A DNA stretch of 38,795 bases, from assembly GCA_027579435.1 (NCBI GenBank), contig JANBPK010001537.1, forward strand, positions 1 through 38,795, given 5' to 3'. Under the pieces are notes generated by a model. It ran no database searches. It saw nothing but the letters and a program-made list of their open reading frames with translations, and was not told the origin of the DNA. Positions 23,938 through 34,535 of the stretch are shown here, piece by piece. A program made the translations under genes and the position numbers. The number at the start of each line of letters is the position of its first letter. Within the stretch, counting starts at the first letter, position 1. Origin of the DNA: Candolleomyces eurysporus. Taxonomy: Eukaryota; Basidiomycota; Agaricomycetes; Agaricales; Psathyrellaceae.

Positions 23938-24391
23938 TCCGTTCGAGGTTATGACCCGGGCTTCTGGGTTCTACTCGTCTTTACGTTAAAGAATACACTG
24001 GGCAGTGGGGACCTTAGCCCTTTTTTTNCCGTATGCCCCATGCTGTTTCCCATGTCCGTCTCAACTATCAGCGCGCTCTCTCGTTTGATTTCATCGATGA
24101 TTGTCCCAGGAGGGGATCATGAGACAGACGGTTCAGAAGTGACGGGAACCTAAACTCTAAATTTGTAGAGGTAAATCGGCTACAGTACATTCATGGATCT
24201 TATCAGGTGCGAGCGAAAAAGACAATAAGTTATCCAAGCAACCACCCCAAAACCCGGAACCTTTTCGCGTACACGCTTATGACAGATATAGGGATAGCAA
24301 GATGGTGGACCTGGACATAAGACAAAAAGGACAGCCCAAACATAAATATGTACGAGTCAAATTATACCCCAAGATAGTAGAACGGAGATTT
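23938..24391. other. convergent 3' flanks of tsg101 and src1
   Basis: 454 bp between two stop codons. It contains a T-run with an N near 24028 and AT-rich stretches suited to 3' end formation. The 72-codon frame at 24302 mainly reads through the antisense of the src1 end. I see no gene here. Confidence 0.5.
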
Positions 24392-27164
24392 CTACATCAA
24401 GCCACGGCCAGTACTTCCCACCCATCTCCACACCCTCAACTCGTCCCCACCCTCGATTTCCTCGAGATTAGCCCGGACGTTGGCATTCCCCTCAACGACG
24501 TGTTCAACCTGGTCCCATAAACGGCGCCTGGTGGGGATCGAGTGCTCGTTTTGTAGGATAACGTCCCGCAGCTGAATAGATGACAAATAGGGCTGCGGTG
24601 TGCTGACAGGATCGGTATGATGTGCCAATTCCTGATTCCTCAACGTATCAAGCGCTATCTGGACCAATTCACTAACTTGACGAGCTTCGGTCTGTTTCTG
24701 AGCCACTTTCAGACGCGCAAGGATTACGGCAACGACTGCCACAGCTCCACCTGTAACGGGGAATCACAAGCAACCGTCCATAAGCAGCTGCAGGAGCTTT
24801 TTCAAACATGTTCACGCACCCAATGCTGTTGTCCGCCAAGCGGCCCATAAGGCTCGGGACTTGACCGTGACCACACAGTCCCATGTCAGATCCGCTTCCT
24901 TACTAGCCAAATATCGATGTCCCCTAGATTGTTAATCTCCGTTAATATATATAATCGTGCGAACAGAGACAAAAGAGGAACATACTGATTATCTACTGTC
25001 AAAACAACCCTATCCAATTGAACAAGTTCTTGAATCGCTTCATTAAAGGTTTCATCAAATGCAGACTTCAGACGGGGCTAAGAAAAGAAATGCAGAAAGT
25101 GTAAGTCCACGGATTGCCACCAATGTTAAAAANCGTTAAAAAAAAGAGAACATACCGAAGTTTTACGTTCCATCAACTCTCGGAGCTGCTGGATTCCAAT
25201 ACCCCATTTCCTAGCTTCCCCACCCTCCTTTTCATTGTATTCCTTTAAAAGGTCGTCCCCTCCGACACAGAGGCGCCGACCCCGTTCCTGGGCGAGCAGA
25301 GATTCCATCGCCTTACCAAGCACACCGATGTTTCTTTGGCGTTTGGGATCGGGTGCGCACCGCGGAGGCAATGCGATACTACCCAATCCTGGAAGGCCGT
25401 TGAGGTTTTGAGATATCAGCGCCCACGCAAGCTCCGAGGGTGACATTGAGGTAGCAGGAGACAGGTTGAATGTAGAGGGTGGGTTTGGCAGGAAGCCTAG
25501 CAACGCATTTGGGCGAAGGATGTATCCATTGTCGCAACGGACGCTGAATAGCGTGCAGGTACCATGTTGAGGACAAGGCGTGCATGAGTTGGGTAGAGGT
25601 AAAGGAAGCAGTGGAGGGAGCGGGCATGGTGTTTCGTCCTCGTTTGGAGATGATCCTATTGAGGGGAGGTATAGGGTGGTCCTATTCTCCCGATTGCAGG
25701 CCTCAATAGCTAGTCTGTGCCCCCTGAGTGCCTCCAATTCATCATTCGTCGTACTGCCTGTATCACAGAAGCCGATAGACGCTGATTCAACCTTGTAATT
25801 GAACGCGACATACCCGACCGCCGCCACTATCAGAGCCGCCACCATTTGAGGTAGAATCGTGGCGAAAACAGAACGACGTGGTATGTGCGCGATTAACGCT
25901 CGCGAGTGGTCTGCATTCTGTAGATCTGCTGAGAGCACGGGATCAAAGTCTTCATCCTCCTCTTCCTTGACTTCTTCGTCATCTTCTAATATTAGTTCTT
26001 CCTCTAAAACTTCCTCCTCTTCCGGGACCAGGACGCTCTGCTCTTCCTCCTGAATTTCATCAACGATGTTGAGTTCGTCGATGCTAGGCTCGTCCTGACG
26101 GAGATCCGGGCTTTTAGCTCTTTGAGCTGGGCTTGGACTGAATCGCAAGGGGGGNCAACCGGCCAATAGCAGGATTGAAGGAGCTCTGAGGAGGAGAGAA
26201 CGGCGAACTTCTAGTCGGCGAGGAATCGGGCATCTGGGGAGGAGCGGACAGAGATTTCCTGCCCTTCCTCGGTAGCGCACTCTTCCGTGGTACCTTCGCT
26301 CGAACCGGAGAGGGACGAATCGGCGAAGAGGATTCAGCACCAGATTGGAAGATGTTATTATCCTCCCAGCCACTGTCTTCTCCAAACTATAGCAACAAAA
26401 TAAGAGAATTGAGACAGTGAATTGCAGCGTGATTGAATAGCGAGCTTACAGAGTCTGAGATCCTGGGGGCTTTAGTGGTCTTTGACTACAATTGAAACGA
26501 ATGAATTAGCGAATGAGCACGCCAACGGAAAGAAACAACGCACAGTACGTCCTACTTTCTTCGGTGGAGGAGGTATTTCGTCCTCGGACTCGCTTTCTTC
26601 CTTCAGAGTGGGCTGTATCGCCGGTCTCCGACGCGATGTGCCACCGAGGGCGGGTTGGGCAGATGACCTGCGCCGTTTGGGCTTGAAATGGACATAATCA
26701 GTATATGACGTATGACGGAGGGAGCGGGAGGCATACCGGCGAGGGTGGACTATCCTCAACTTCAATAACTGGGGCTTGGGAGAGACGTCGGGAAGACCTT
26801 GTCGATGGTGTTGCCTCCTGGCGGGGTGACTTCAGTCTCATGCAGTTAGGTGCAGAAGTGGCAGCGGTTCATTTACCTTCCTGCCTCCGTTCAGTGGTTT
26901 GCCCGTAACACCGTCCGTTATGCCATCGTCACTCGGAAGACTGTTCGCTTTCTTCAGTCTCTCCTTCTTAAACTTGACGGATCGAGCTTTGATTTCGTCA
27001 TTAAAGAGCTGAACGAGCTTGGGTTTCGAATACGGCGTTGGATACGGGATATTGTGGTAACCCAGAACGCCCAGCAGCTGGGAGACTGTTAGGGACGAAG
27101 GGTTGAAATCTGGCTCAAGATATTCGCCCAGGCTGATAACCTGAGCTGAGGTTAAGCGGGACAT
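24392..27164 (-). CDS. src1: inner nuclear membrane protein Src1/Heh1 (HeH/LEM-like plus MSC domain)
   Basis: A nuclear-envelope protein related to yeast Src1/Heh1 and animal MAN1, linking chromatin to the inner membrane and helping pore and envelope quality control. The N-terminal helix-extension-helix motif reads LTVSQLLGVLGYHNIPYPTP...KPKLVQLFNDEIK. It is followed by basic, Ser-rich nuclear-targeting sequence and a very acidic stretch (about 25930-26080). A first membrane segment (TILPQMVAALIVAAVGYVAF) leads to a lumenal Cys-containing region with SCTPCPQHGTCTLFSVRCDN. A second membrane segment lies near 24700-24760 (GGAVAVVAVILARLKV). The C-terminal MSC winged-helix part ends RLWDQVEHVVEGNANVRANL...RVWRWVG. 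An N near 26156 breaks the frame; removal gives NPAIGRLPPLRFSPSP. It starts 121 bp after the SQR stop codon, in the same orientation. Confidence 0.92.
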
Positions 27165-27285
27165 GAGGGTTGGAGATCAAGGAGGCAAGGGTCAACACGT
27201 TCAACGGCCACAATCCACTCTGTCAACATGCGTAATATTACGTAAGGAACACAGATTGTTTAACTCGTCACATGACCATTCACAG

Positions 27286-28990
27286 CTAATACTTTGGCCG
27301 AATGAGTCCCTTGGAGCCAAACCATTTGCCCTTGAGCATATAGTTCCAGTACGCCGCAGGGAAGAGATCCTATCGATTGGTGAGCAATAGGAATGGATGG
27401 GGAACACCAGCAACATTACCTTCTTCAAGTGGTAGAAGAATCTAAGGAAAAAGATTCAGTTAGTTGGCGGAAGCACGCGTAAGGCTGACAACTTACCTTC
27501 TGCTCTTGGCCTGGTCGACGAATTGACCGAAAGTTTCTTTGGGAACTCCACCATACGTGAACTCCGCGAGCATCAGTTCACCGTAGGCAGTCAACAGCTA
27601 GAAAAGGACCGGTCAGCTTCCAAAATGATGGCCAGATGCGCATTACTTACAGGGCAGCTTGTGTAGCCATCATATCTTGCCTTTGCAGACACCTCCCCGG
27701 TGTTAACAAAGGAGAACAAGTTCTCAGTCAGCACAGGCGCCTGAGCCGTGATGGCGGCGGCGGTCTTCGAAGTTGGAAGAGATGAACAGTCACCAATGGC
27801 AAAGATATTCTTGTATTCGGGATTGGTGTGTTGCAAAGTCCCCTGGTCAACGGCAACCCATCCGACGCTGTCAGCGATAGGCGAGTCTTTGATGAACTTC
27901 ATAGGACCCATTTGAGGTGCTATATGCAGGGTGGTGTAGTCAACGTCAACTGTCGAGCCGTCAGGCTTTTTGAAAGTTGCCTTGTGATTGGCACTGTCGA
28001 CAGAGACCAGATTGTGTTCGAAGAAACCGTCGATGCCGCGTTGGAGACGGAGTTCATTCAAAGCGTCCGAATATTTTTTNCACGGCGAACATACTCGGCA
28101 TGCCAGTGTAGAACGAGACGTTGATGTTGTCGCTTCGTCCTGTCTTCTGGAAACGGTCCCAGGCCATCCACATGATTTTTTGAGGTGCTAAATTATTCTT
28201 AGCCTGAGGAAGCTGAGATTGTTCCAAAGGGCTTACCTCCGGCACACTTGATGACACCAGCTGGCTGCGTAAAGACAGCATTACCAGAACGAAGCCCTTC
28301 AATATCATCCCAGACCTTGTCGCATGTTTCGTACGCATAGATTGAAGAGACGCCAGATGTTGGATCAGCTAGCGCTTTTGACAGACCCTGAATGTTGTCC
28401 CAATTGATTTGCAAGCCCGCCGCAACAACGAGGGTGTCATAGTTGACACTTCGTCCAGTGCTCGTCGTGACCGAGTTTGATGAAGGAGTGAATGTGGCCA
28501 CATTCTCAGGGATTAGTGTGAGGTGCGACGGAATAAGAGACTGCAATGGTCGACGGAAATCGGTCTTGGGTTTGAGGCCTGCACCAACGAGTGTCCTATA
28601 TGCAGAATATGTTCGTGAACCTGTTTCAACACCGCAGATATAGGTAAGATTGTTACCATCCAGGCTAGGAATGGATGGATGGTCAGATGCAATGTCGTTG
28701 GCCAGCAGCAGATAACGTACCTGGTAGTAATGGTCTGGTGCAGCATCAAGGATGGCTATATCATCCTTATTCAAAGAGGTGCCGGCTGCCTTGAATCTAT
28801 GGTAGATTTGGTTGGCAACGGAGAGCCCACCACTCCCTTGGGCAGATTCAGCGAGACAGGCTCATCAAGTTGATACACGAGACTGACCTGCGCCCACGAC
28901 CACGACTTTGTAGTGATCCTTGGAACCCGTGCTAGCGTTGCGCACGAGCCTAGGGGTTGCGGTAACCAGCCTTCTTGATGCACACAACAT
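27286..28990 (-). CDS. sulfide:quinone oxidoreductase, mitochondrial (SQR)
   Basis: An inner-membrane flavoprotein that oxidises sulfide and passes electrons to ubiquinone, as fission yeast Hmt2 does. The start MLCASRRLVTATPRLVRNAS is Arg-rich and Ser-rich without acids, like a mitochondrial presequence. The FAD-binding fold reads YKVVVVGAGSGGLSVANQI once an intron is removed. After further splicing the family motif YYQPGWTLVGAGLKP appears, and then GVIKCAGAPQKIMWMAWD with one catalytic cysteine. FAD-binding YKNIFAIGDCSSLPTSKTAA and the C-terminal LFPAAYWNYMLKGKWFG follow, with stop TAG at 27286-27288. An N near 28080 breaks the frame; removal gives MFAVKKYSDALNELRL. No other sulfide-metabolism gene is adjacent. 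It diverges from the 29384 gene across 393 bp. Confidence 0.95.
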
Positions 28991-29383
28991 GCTGGGCGGG
29001 GGTGGACAGCGGAAGACAGGACGTGACTTTTATAATAGAAAATGTCAGATTACTCAGTCCGCTATCAGGCTCATGTGAGTGGCTCCAGGCGCTAAAGAAC
29101 AGCGAGTCCGGCTGGTCTTCGGACGTCTGGACCGAAGTCTATCACCCGGCCCGCACTGGCCCGGGCTCTCGGAGACGTCATTTTTCACACGGCGGAAGAC
29201 ATATCACGCCGTCGCGATGTCTGGTCGCCCGCACCCAAGGACACAGGCCATTGGCTGGTGCGCGTAACAACCTCGTTCTCATGCTCACGGAACTACTTGT
29301 CGACTCACATCATTCTCTACAATGGCTATGTTTTTCTGCTCTTTTTAATCTCGGGCTTCTGTCTCTTCTATCCTTTGGCAATC
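28991..29383. promoter_or_regulatory. divergent upstream region between SQR and the Mso1-like gene
   Basis: 393 bp between two start codons. The last 120 bp before 29384 are pyrimidine-rich (CTCTTTTTAATCTCGGGCTTCTGTCTC), typical of a fungal core promoter or 5' UTR. An open frame from 29258 joins the downstream gene in frame and would add a hydrophobic segment, but more likely reflects the 5' UTR. Confidence 0.45.
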
Positions 29384-30427
29384 ATGAGCGGCAATCCTCC
29401 CCCTAGACGGGCTTACGGTCTTCCCAGCAACCCTCGCCAAGGCTCTTCTTTGAAGCACACGAAGAGTCAGCCGGATCTGTCCCGAAGGTCTCATGAATCC
29501 CCAGTGGCTGAGCCACTGCCTACGACTAGCTATAGTCGCCCCAGTAGCAGAGCAAGAGAGGCGCCGGCTCGCCTACCCTCGCGCTCGATAAGAGCGGTCA
29601 AATTTACCGGTGTTGCATCGCCTGCTCGATCTGACTCTGCTCTTCCACCTATCGGACGCTCCTTGAGGAACCAAAGCAATCAGCCATGGAGCTCTGCCCC
29701 CAGCTCTCGAGCTAGTCTCGACGAGCCCACCCTCCCTCCGCTTCCGACCAACGATAGTACGCCCCCTGGTACGAAGGCATCCATCTTTGAGTACGATTCC
29801 TCTGGCTGACTGTAGCTTCAGCTTCAAACTACTCGGATGACCCTGGTGATGATATTACTCCCCTCTGGAAGAAGATGGCAACGATGTTAACGGTCAACGT
29901 GAGCAAGGCCCTGGCAGCTACAATTGATGAAGGGGACGGTGAAGGTGATTTAAATCCCAATCTCAATGTGCCTACCAGTAACTAAGGCCTGTATTCAAGC
30001 GACGCCTTTCGGACAAGAGTCTCGTCTCACAAAGGCCATGAAAGCGTACCATCTTCAACAGGCTCGAGATCACTCTGATCTGCCCGACTGGCTGTTCACT
30101 GACACTGAACGGCGGAGAAAACCCGTTCTCCAACGGCAGACCCGCGATGACCCACCGCCTAATAAGCCACAGGCGCCTTCCGCATTCCAACCCACACATC
30201 GCACTTTTTATAGTCAGGGTTCTATCAAAGTGCAGGATCGACCGAGCGCATCAGTTCCCAAAGACTCTCACAAGGGTGGCACGAATGAACGTCTTAGGGC
30301 TCTACGCGAACGGGGTCGACATGTCGAGAAATCGGCTTCGACCTCCCGCCTACCAGCAAGCTCGTATCGTGAGCAGCGCTCCGGATACCCGGTTGCTTTG
30401 CCATCCAGACCCTTTGTACGACGGTAA
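29384..30427 (+). CDS. possible Mso1-like Sec1-binding protein
   Basis: I read three exons: 29384-29768, 29816-29944 and 30000-30427, with stop TAA at 30425-30427. The N-terminal 130 residues are Ser/Pro/Arg-rich and disordered-looking. The middle carries the only conserved-looking part: PLWKKMATMLTVNVSKALAA, then TPFGQESRLTKAMKAYHLQQ and DLPDWLF. This resembles the Sec1-binding region of Mso1, a yeast exocytosis factor that acts with Sec1 at the plasma membrane. The resemblance is from memory of the pattern (amphipathic helix, then a helix ending in a short LPxWLF-like turn), not from alignment. The C-terminal part is again basic and disordered. Introns are 47 and 55 bp. A different role cannot be excluded. 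Confidence 0.5.
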
Positions 30428-31093
30428 CGATAGTGCCTCAATCATTTACAAATACATTATTGGTTATAGCAAAGAATATTAACGCCAAATCACCACGTTC
30501 TGCCAAGTCTCTAACGGACAAGTATACATATACGCTGAGCTCTCCCTGGCATAAGCTGGCATTGTAACTTTGTAGTCGATGTGTTTGTTAGAAAGCGATG
30601 GGACAGGAGCGACAGGCATCAACTCCGCATGGTTACTTCTGGAAGAGCGCTTTCCGAAACGGGCAATCCTCATGTTTAGCCAATAGGAACGAGGCAACAA
30701 GAATTCATCTCCGAGGTTGTCAAAAGGACATAACATTCGCTTGACAAAATTCGCGGGTATATACCCCGAGATCACCAAGCCAACTTGGAAAGGGCATCCC
30801 ATGGGCCAGGGGAGCTCGAGTACAGCACCCAACCAAACGACGACTCCTCCACGTATCTTGATACTTGATGACGCTCCGGGCGATGACTTGTCGAACGGTG
30901 AAGAACAACGATGCAAAATTCAAAGAATTTATGTCACTTGATGGATGCTTGATTGCAACACACCCTAACGAAAAATGATTTGGCAGCTAGTACGTCCCAC
31001 CACCCAGAAGTATGGGTCGTCTCAACGTCTCCACCTGATTTGCGTTTCCATGGGGTCCTGAAGCGGCTAAATACTCACCGAGGGCCAGCAACT

Positions 31094-31190
31094 GACTCTT
31101 TATCCCTTTCCCTCCCTCGGTTCGTTCTTCGTTCGTTTCTCTCTCTTTTTGTTCTTTCTTCGTTCTTTCTTGTCGAGTCGATTCTCGACC
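31094..31190 (+). promoter_or_regulatory. long pyrimidine-rich tract upstream of the cupredoxin gene
   Basis: The + strand is dominated by C and T with repeated TTCGTT/TTCTTT units (CGTTCTTCGTTCGTTTCTCT, then TTTGTTCTTTCTTCGTTC). CT-rich tracts just upstream of the transcription start are common in strongly expressed fungal genes, so this likely marks a strong promoter. Confidence 0.55.
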
Positions 31191-31213
31191 TGGTCATCTT
31201 TCGTTCATTCAAG

Positions 31214-31272
31214 GTGAGCCTCGCAGTACCATCTCACAGCTCGCAGTCGCTGACCAGCCCATGTCCTCCTAG
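31214..31272 (+). other. possible 5' UTR intron of the cupredoxin gene
   Basis: A good donor (AAG|GTGAGC at 31214), a branch-like GCTGACC near 31247 and an acceptor CTCCTAG ending at 31272 define a 59 bp intron upstream of the start codon. Its size fits the coding introns of this gene. There is no coding frame here to confirm it. Confidence 0.4.
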
Positions 31273-31396
31273 ATAGCCACTCTTTGACAGAGATTCAACG
31301 TAGCAGTCCTCCTGGGAGGTTTCATTAGTGCACACATCTTTTCACCACCTCGCAAATTTCTGTGTTATTTTGCCCCCTTTCCGTTCATTTTTCAAA

Positions 31397-33010
31397 ATGG
31401 TCCACTTCACTTCGATAATCAGCGCTGTTGCCCTCTTCTCGACCCTGGCATCTGGTCTGCCAAGTATGCCAAGGCGAAGGCAAGACGATAGTGCAATTGG
31501 GCTCGAGGTCGCCGTCTCTGCACCCAACGGGATCCCAGTCACCAACTCTGCTGAGCTCACCTCGTGAGTAATCTATTTCTCATTACGCTCTGCTTGTACT
31601 CAGACGCAATCCAGGCAACTTGCGAGGGAAGCCGGTCAGACCGCTGCTGCGCCCGCGGTCACCGTTGCCGGAGGCAACTATGGCGCACAACAGATGGGTG
31701 CTTACCCCCCTGTCGTCTCGTCAGCACCGGCAGCACCACATACCACTGTCGCTGCACCTGCTCACCAAGTGACGACTGCTCCCGCCCATGTCCCCCCTCC
31801 CGTTGCTCATGTCACCACCTCGGTCGCTGCCCATGTTACCAGCTCTGTTGCCGCTCATGTCACTACCCCTGTTGTTCATACCCCTCCTCCTGCCCATGTT
31901 ACCACCTCCCCAGCCGCCCTCCCAACCTACGGCTCTGGTTCTGCCAACTGGCAAGACGCTAACTCATATCAGGAATGTGTCCAGCGTGCGTACACCCGTT
32001 TGTATTGAAAAATTTCCAAACCTTATCTTGGCACATAGAATGTGTTGCTACATATGGCTCTGCCCCCGTTAGCTACAAGCCCACGGCCACCAACACCGCA
32101 AACTACGGCACTGGTGCTACCCACACCGTCATTGTCGCTCCTACTCAGGGTGTTTTGCGTTACATTCCTTTCGCCGTGAATGCAACTGTCGGTGACACCA
32201 TCAAGTTCATGTGGGGTGCCAACAACCACACCGTCACCAAGTCGTCTGCTTTGCTCCCATGCAACCGCTCTGGTGACGCCTTGTTCGCATCTGGAACCCA
32301 GAACAAGGACTTCGTCTGTGAGTAAACCTCCTTCTGGCTAAGCCTAAAATGTGCAGTCGCTTACACCCATGTAGTCACCCAGGTTGTTAACGAGACCAGC
32401 CCAACTTACTTCTTCTGCGCCACTGCTACTCACTGCCAGAAGGGCATGTTCGGTATCGTGTACGTTTTTAACGGTATCATACGGTATTCTGTGTTAACAA
32501 AGTCCCTTTAGTAACCCCACCACCAACTTCGCCGCTGCGACCTCCTTCGGTAACAAGATCCAAGGCATTGCTGCTAACAACTCGGATGTCCAAAGCTACG
32601 CTTCGTACACCCGCCAGCAGACCGCATCGAACAACCTCGCCGCTCGCTGGGGTAGCAACATCGACATGGCTGCCTTCCCCGACTGGGCACAGAGCGTCGT
32701 CGCCGAGAACGTTCTCTACACTCGCAACTTCTTGGCTGCCAACCCCGAGGTTCTCAAGGAGGACGGTTCAATTGACTTGAGCACTGCCGACTCGACCCCT
32801 CTTGCCATCCCTCAGGATCTCGCCGCCGCTCTTGCCTCCGCCAGCGCACCCGCAACCACCATTGCTGCACCAACGGCGACTTCATCGGCACCCGCAGAGA
32901 CCACCACCGGAACAACCGAGAGCCTCAACAACAGCGGAGCGATGTCTTCCGCCTCGCCCCGACTCTTGGTCGCTGGCATGGCTATCCTTGCCACCTACAT
33001 CCTCCTTTAA
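31397..33010 (+). CDS. secreted GPI-type cupredoxin with His/Thr/Ala repeat
   Basis: Five exons (31397-31563, 31615-31985, 32039-32317, 32375-32459, 32512-33010) join in phase to give 466 residues. The start MVHFTSIISAVALFSTLASG is a clear signal peptide. An Ala/Pro/Thr/His-rich segment with AHVTT-like units follows (about residues 95-160). The cupredoxin fold comes next (THTVIVAPTQGVLRYIPFAV...DTIKFMWGANNHTVTKSSAL). All four type 1 copper ligands are present: His in NNHTV (about residue 243), then Cys, His and Met in FFCATATHCQKGM (about 286, 291, 296). The C-terminus is Ser/Thr-rich and ends in a hydrophobic tail (LLVAGMAILATYILL) after NNSGAMSS, as expected for GPI anchoring. Related fungal proteins are often called extracellular serine-rich proteins. 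The role at the cell surface is not known from sequence. Confidence 0.88.
31745..31911 (+). repeat. imperfect AHVTT-type coding repeat in the cupredoxin gene
   Basis: Units of about 24-27 nt encode AHQVTT, AHVPP, AHVTTSVA, AHVTSSVA, AHVTTPVV and AHVTTSPA. The nucleotide copies differ at third positions (CATGTCACC, CATGTTACC, CATGTCACT), so the amino acid pattern is better kept than the DNA. The segment is His- and Thr-rich and could be O-glycosylated or bind metal. Confidence 0.7.
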
Positions 33011-33312
33011 TTGATGGATCGTGCTTGCAGGATGGACATTAGATAGAGATTGGCTGACACACTTACGCTACCTTCGCCATGGCTAACCCGCCTTTTTTTN
33101 CGAAGATTCGGACTTCATTATATTCGGGCATTATTACACACCTTTTCGCTGCTACATTTGAACTCTCCCCGCCTTTTTGTTGTTTTAGTTTTTCGACACC
33201 CCCTTTTTTACACCTTCCTTTCGACCGGGATCACATACCCCCCAACCCAACCCTTGTACCGCTCATAGCACAGTCTTGTAGTAGAGATAATATATTTCTT
33301 TACAAGAACAAA
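33011..33312. other. convergent 3' flanks of cupredoxin and NEPRO-like genes
   Basis: 302 bp between two stop codons. It has T-rich runs including a T8 followed by an N (about 33100) and AT-rich stretches. Small frames here translate to low-complexity sequence. I see no gene. Confidence 0.5.
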
Positions 33313-34535
33313 CTAGAACCCGAAAATGTCGTCGATCTCGTCGCGTTTGCGCTTCTTCTCCTTAGGTGGTCGTTTGTTTTTCTGTTCTTTGACTCTACTC
33401 GACTTTTCCCCTCCTACCCTCCGTTCAAGCTTGGTGATGAGCTGGGTCGTGTTTGTGCGTTTCTCCGTCGCGGCGCTTGACATGCGACTGTCCGTCCGAC
33501 TAGAGACCGCAATTCCTGGAGGTGAGCCACATGTTGCACTATTGGCTAATGAAGCATCCACTGTTACGTCCCGAGTGAACCATGTTTCGCGTTCGGTTTG
33601 GTTGATAATTTCTTCGTGTTTCAAGGAGCTCCCGTCGGCGTCAGCCTTTTTTTTGTAAACGGGTTGGAGCATCACATGGCTGTAAATCATTGGAGATGGT
33701 CGTCTAGGGATGCACGAATCATTGTCAGACTATCCAGCATATGCTCAGAGCTCACGTACTGTTGTTGCCGTATGCAACTGATGTATAGACCGCTGAAGTA
33801 GGGTCAGGATATCTAGATATTCCTGTGCGATGCTGTTCATCCTTGCTGATATCGCTGCTAACACCAGAAGAATCTGGATGAAGGCGCCGGTTTGCATGGA
33901 CGTCGAGAAGGAGCTGGAAGATCTGATGGTCAGAACGGCCACTGTTTGGACAAGAATAGTCACCGAATCTGACCTATAGGCGTCTACTGCCCTCGCCTGA
34001 AACTGTGGAACAGATTAGACATAGCCCTTCCGGAATGCAAGTGTTCCTTCATGCCTTGGTTAATAGTGCCTGAGCCTGGGCGGTGTAATCCAGTGATCTC
34101 TTCAGGGATTGCGCGTCGGGAAAGTGATTCCACGAGCCCTTGAGCAAGTTTTGACTACACATAAGAACATTCAGGTTCAAGTCTTCGGCCTTTGCTAGAA
34201 ATAACCCACTTGGAAAGGGCATTTTCGCCGAAGAAAGAGCAGCGCAGCCTAGTGAAAGTGTCTGAGAGGTTCAGAGATCGGATTCTCTCCGAGTATCTGC
34301 GGAGTTCTGTTGTCCGTCTCCAAAACAGTGCCGAACGGTGCTGGTTTTTGCCCTTGTAATACAAGCGTTGGAGGAGCTGCTCCTCGTTTGCCAAAGTAGA
34401 GGAAGCGACCTGGAGCCTACGGCAAGCTGGTTTCAGAGATTTGAGGAATGTGTCTATGGAGGAATGAAGCGAGGCATCGAGTTCCTTCCTGTCCCTGACA
34501 TCGAAAACAACTGGTCGAGAGCGGAAGTTGGCCAT
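33313..34535 (-). CDS. NEPRO/Rmp1-like nucleolar RNA-processing protein
   Basis: The N-terminal part has a helical domain with the signature EEQLLQRLYYKGKNQHRSAL followed by FWRRTTELRRYSERIRSLNL. This is the pattern of the NEPRO N-terminal domain and of yeast Rmp1, a subunit of RNase MRP in ribosomal RNA processing. The C-terminus is very basic and ends KKRKRDEIDDIFGF, an ending I associate with this group in fungi. Several introns separate the two parts and were not all traced. The ATG at 34535 gives MANFRSRPVVFDVRD; a longer frame upstream to 34700 is Lys/Arg-rich, with a run of six lysines, and probably untranslated. A role in RNase MRP or P is inferred from the motif. Stop TAG is at 33313-33315. 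Confidence 0.65.

Larger units (their letters stand above)
30428..31396. other. 969 bp intergenic region ahead of the cupredoxin gene
   Basis: This holds the 3' flank of the Mso1-like gene and the promoter and 5' UTR of the cupredoxin gene. A 145-codon open frame on the minus strand (30479-30916) lacks an ATG at its upstream end (it begins TTG), and I recognise nothing in it. The second half is strongly pyrimidine-rich from about 31094 to 31190, with TAAATA at about 31068 as a possible TATA element. Confidence 0.5.

Noticed and set aside
29258..29383. N-terminal extension of the Mso1-like gene with a hydrophobic segment
   Set aside because: In frame, but the sequence is pyrimidine-rich 5' UTR-like DNA, and the ATG at 29384 starts a typical soluble N-terminus.
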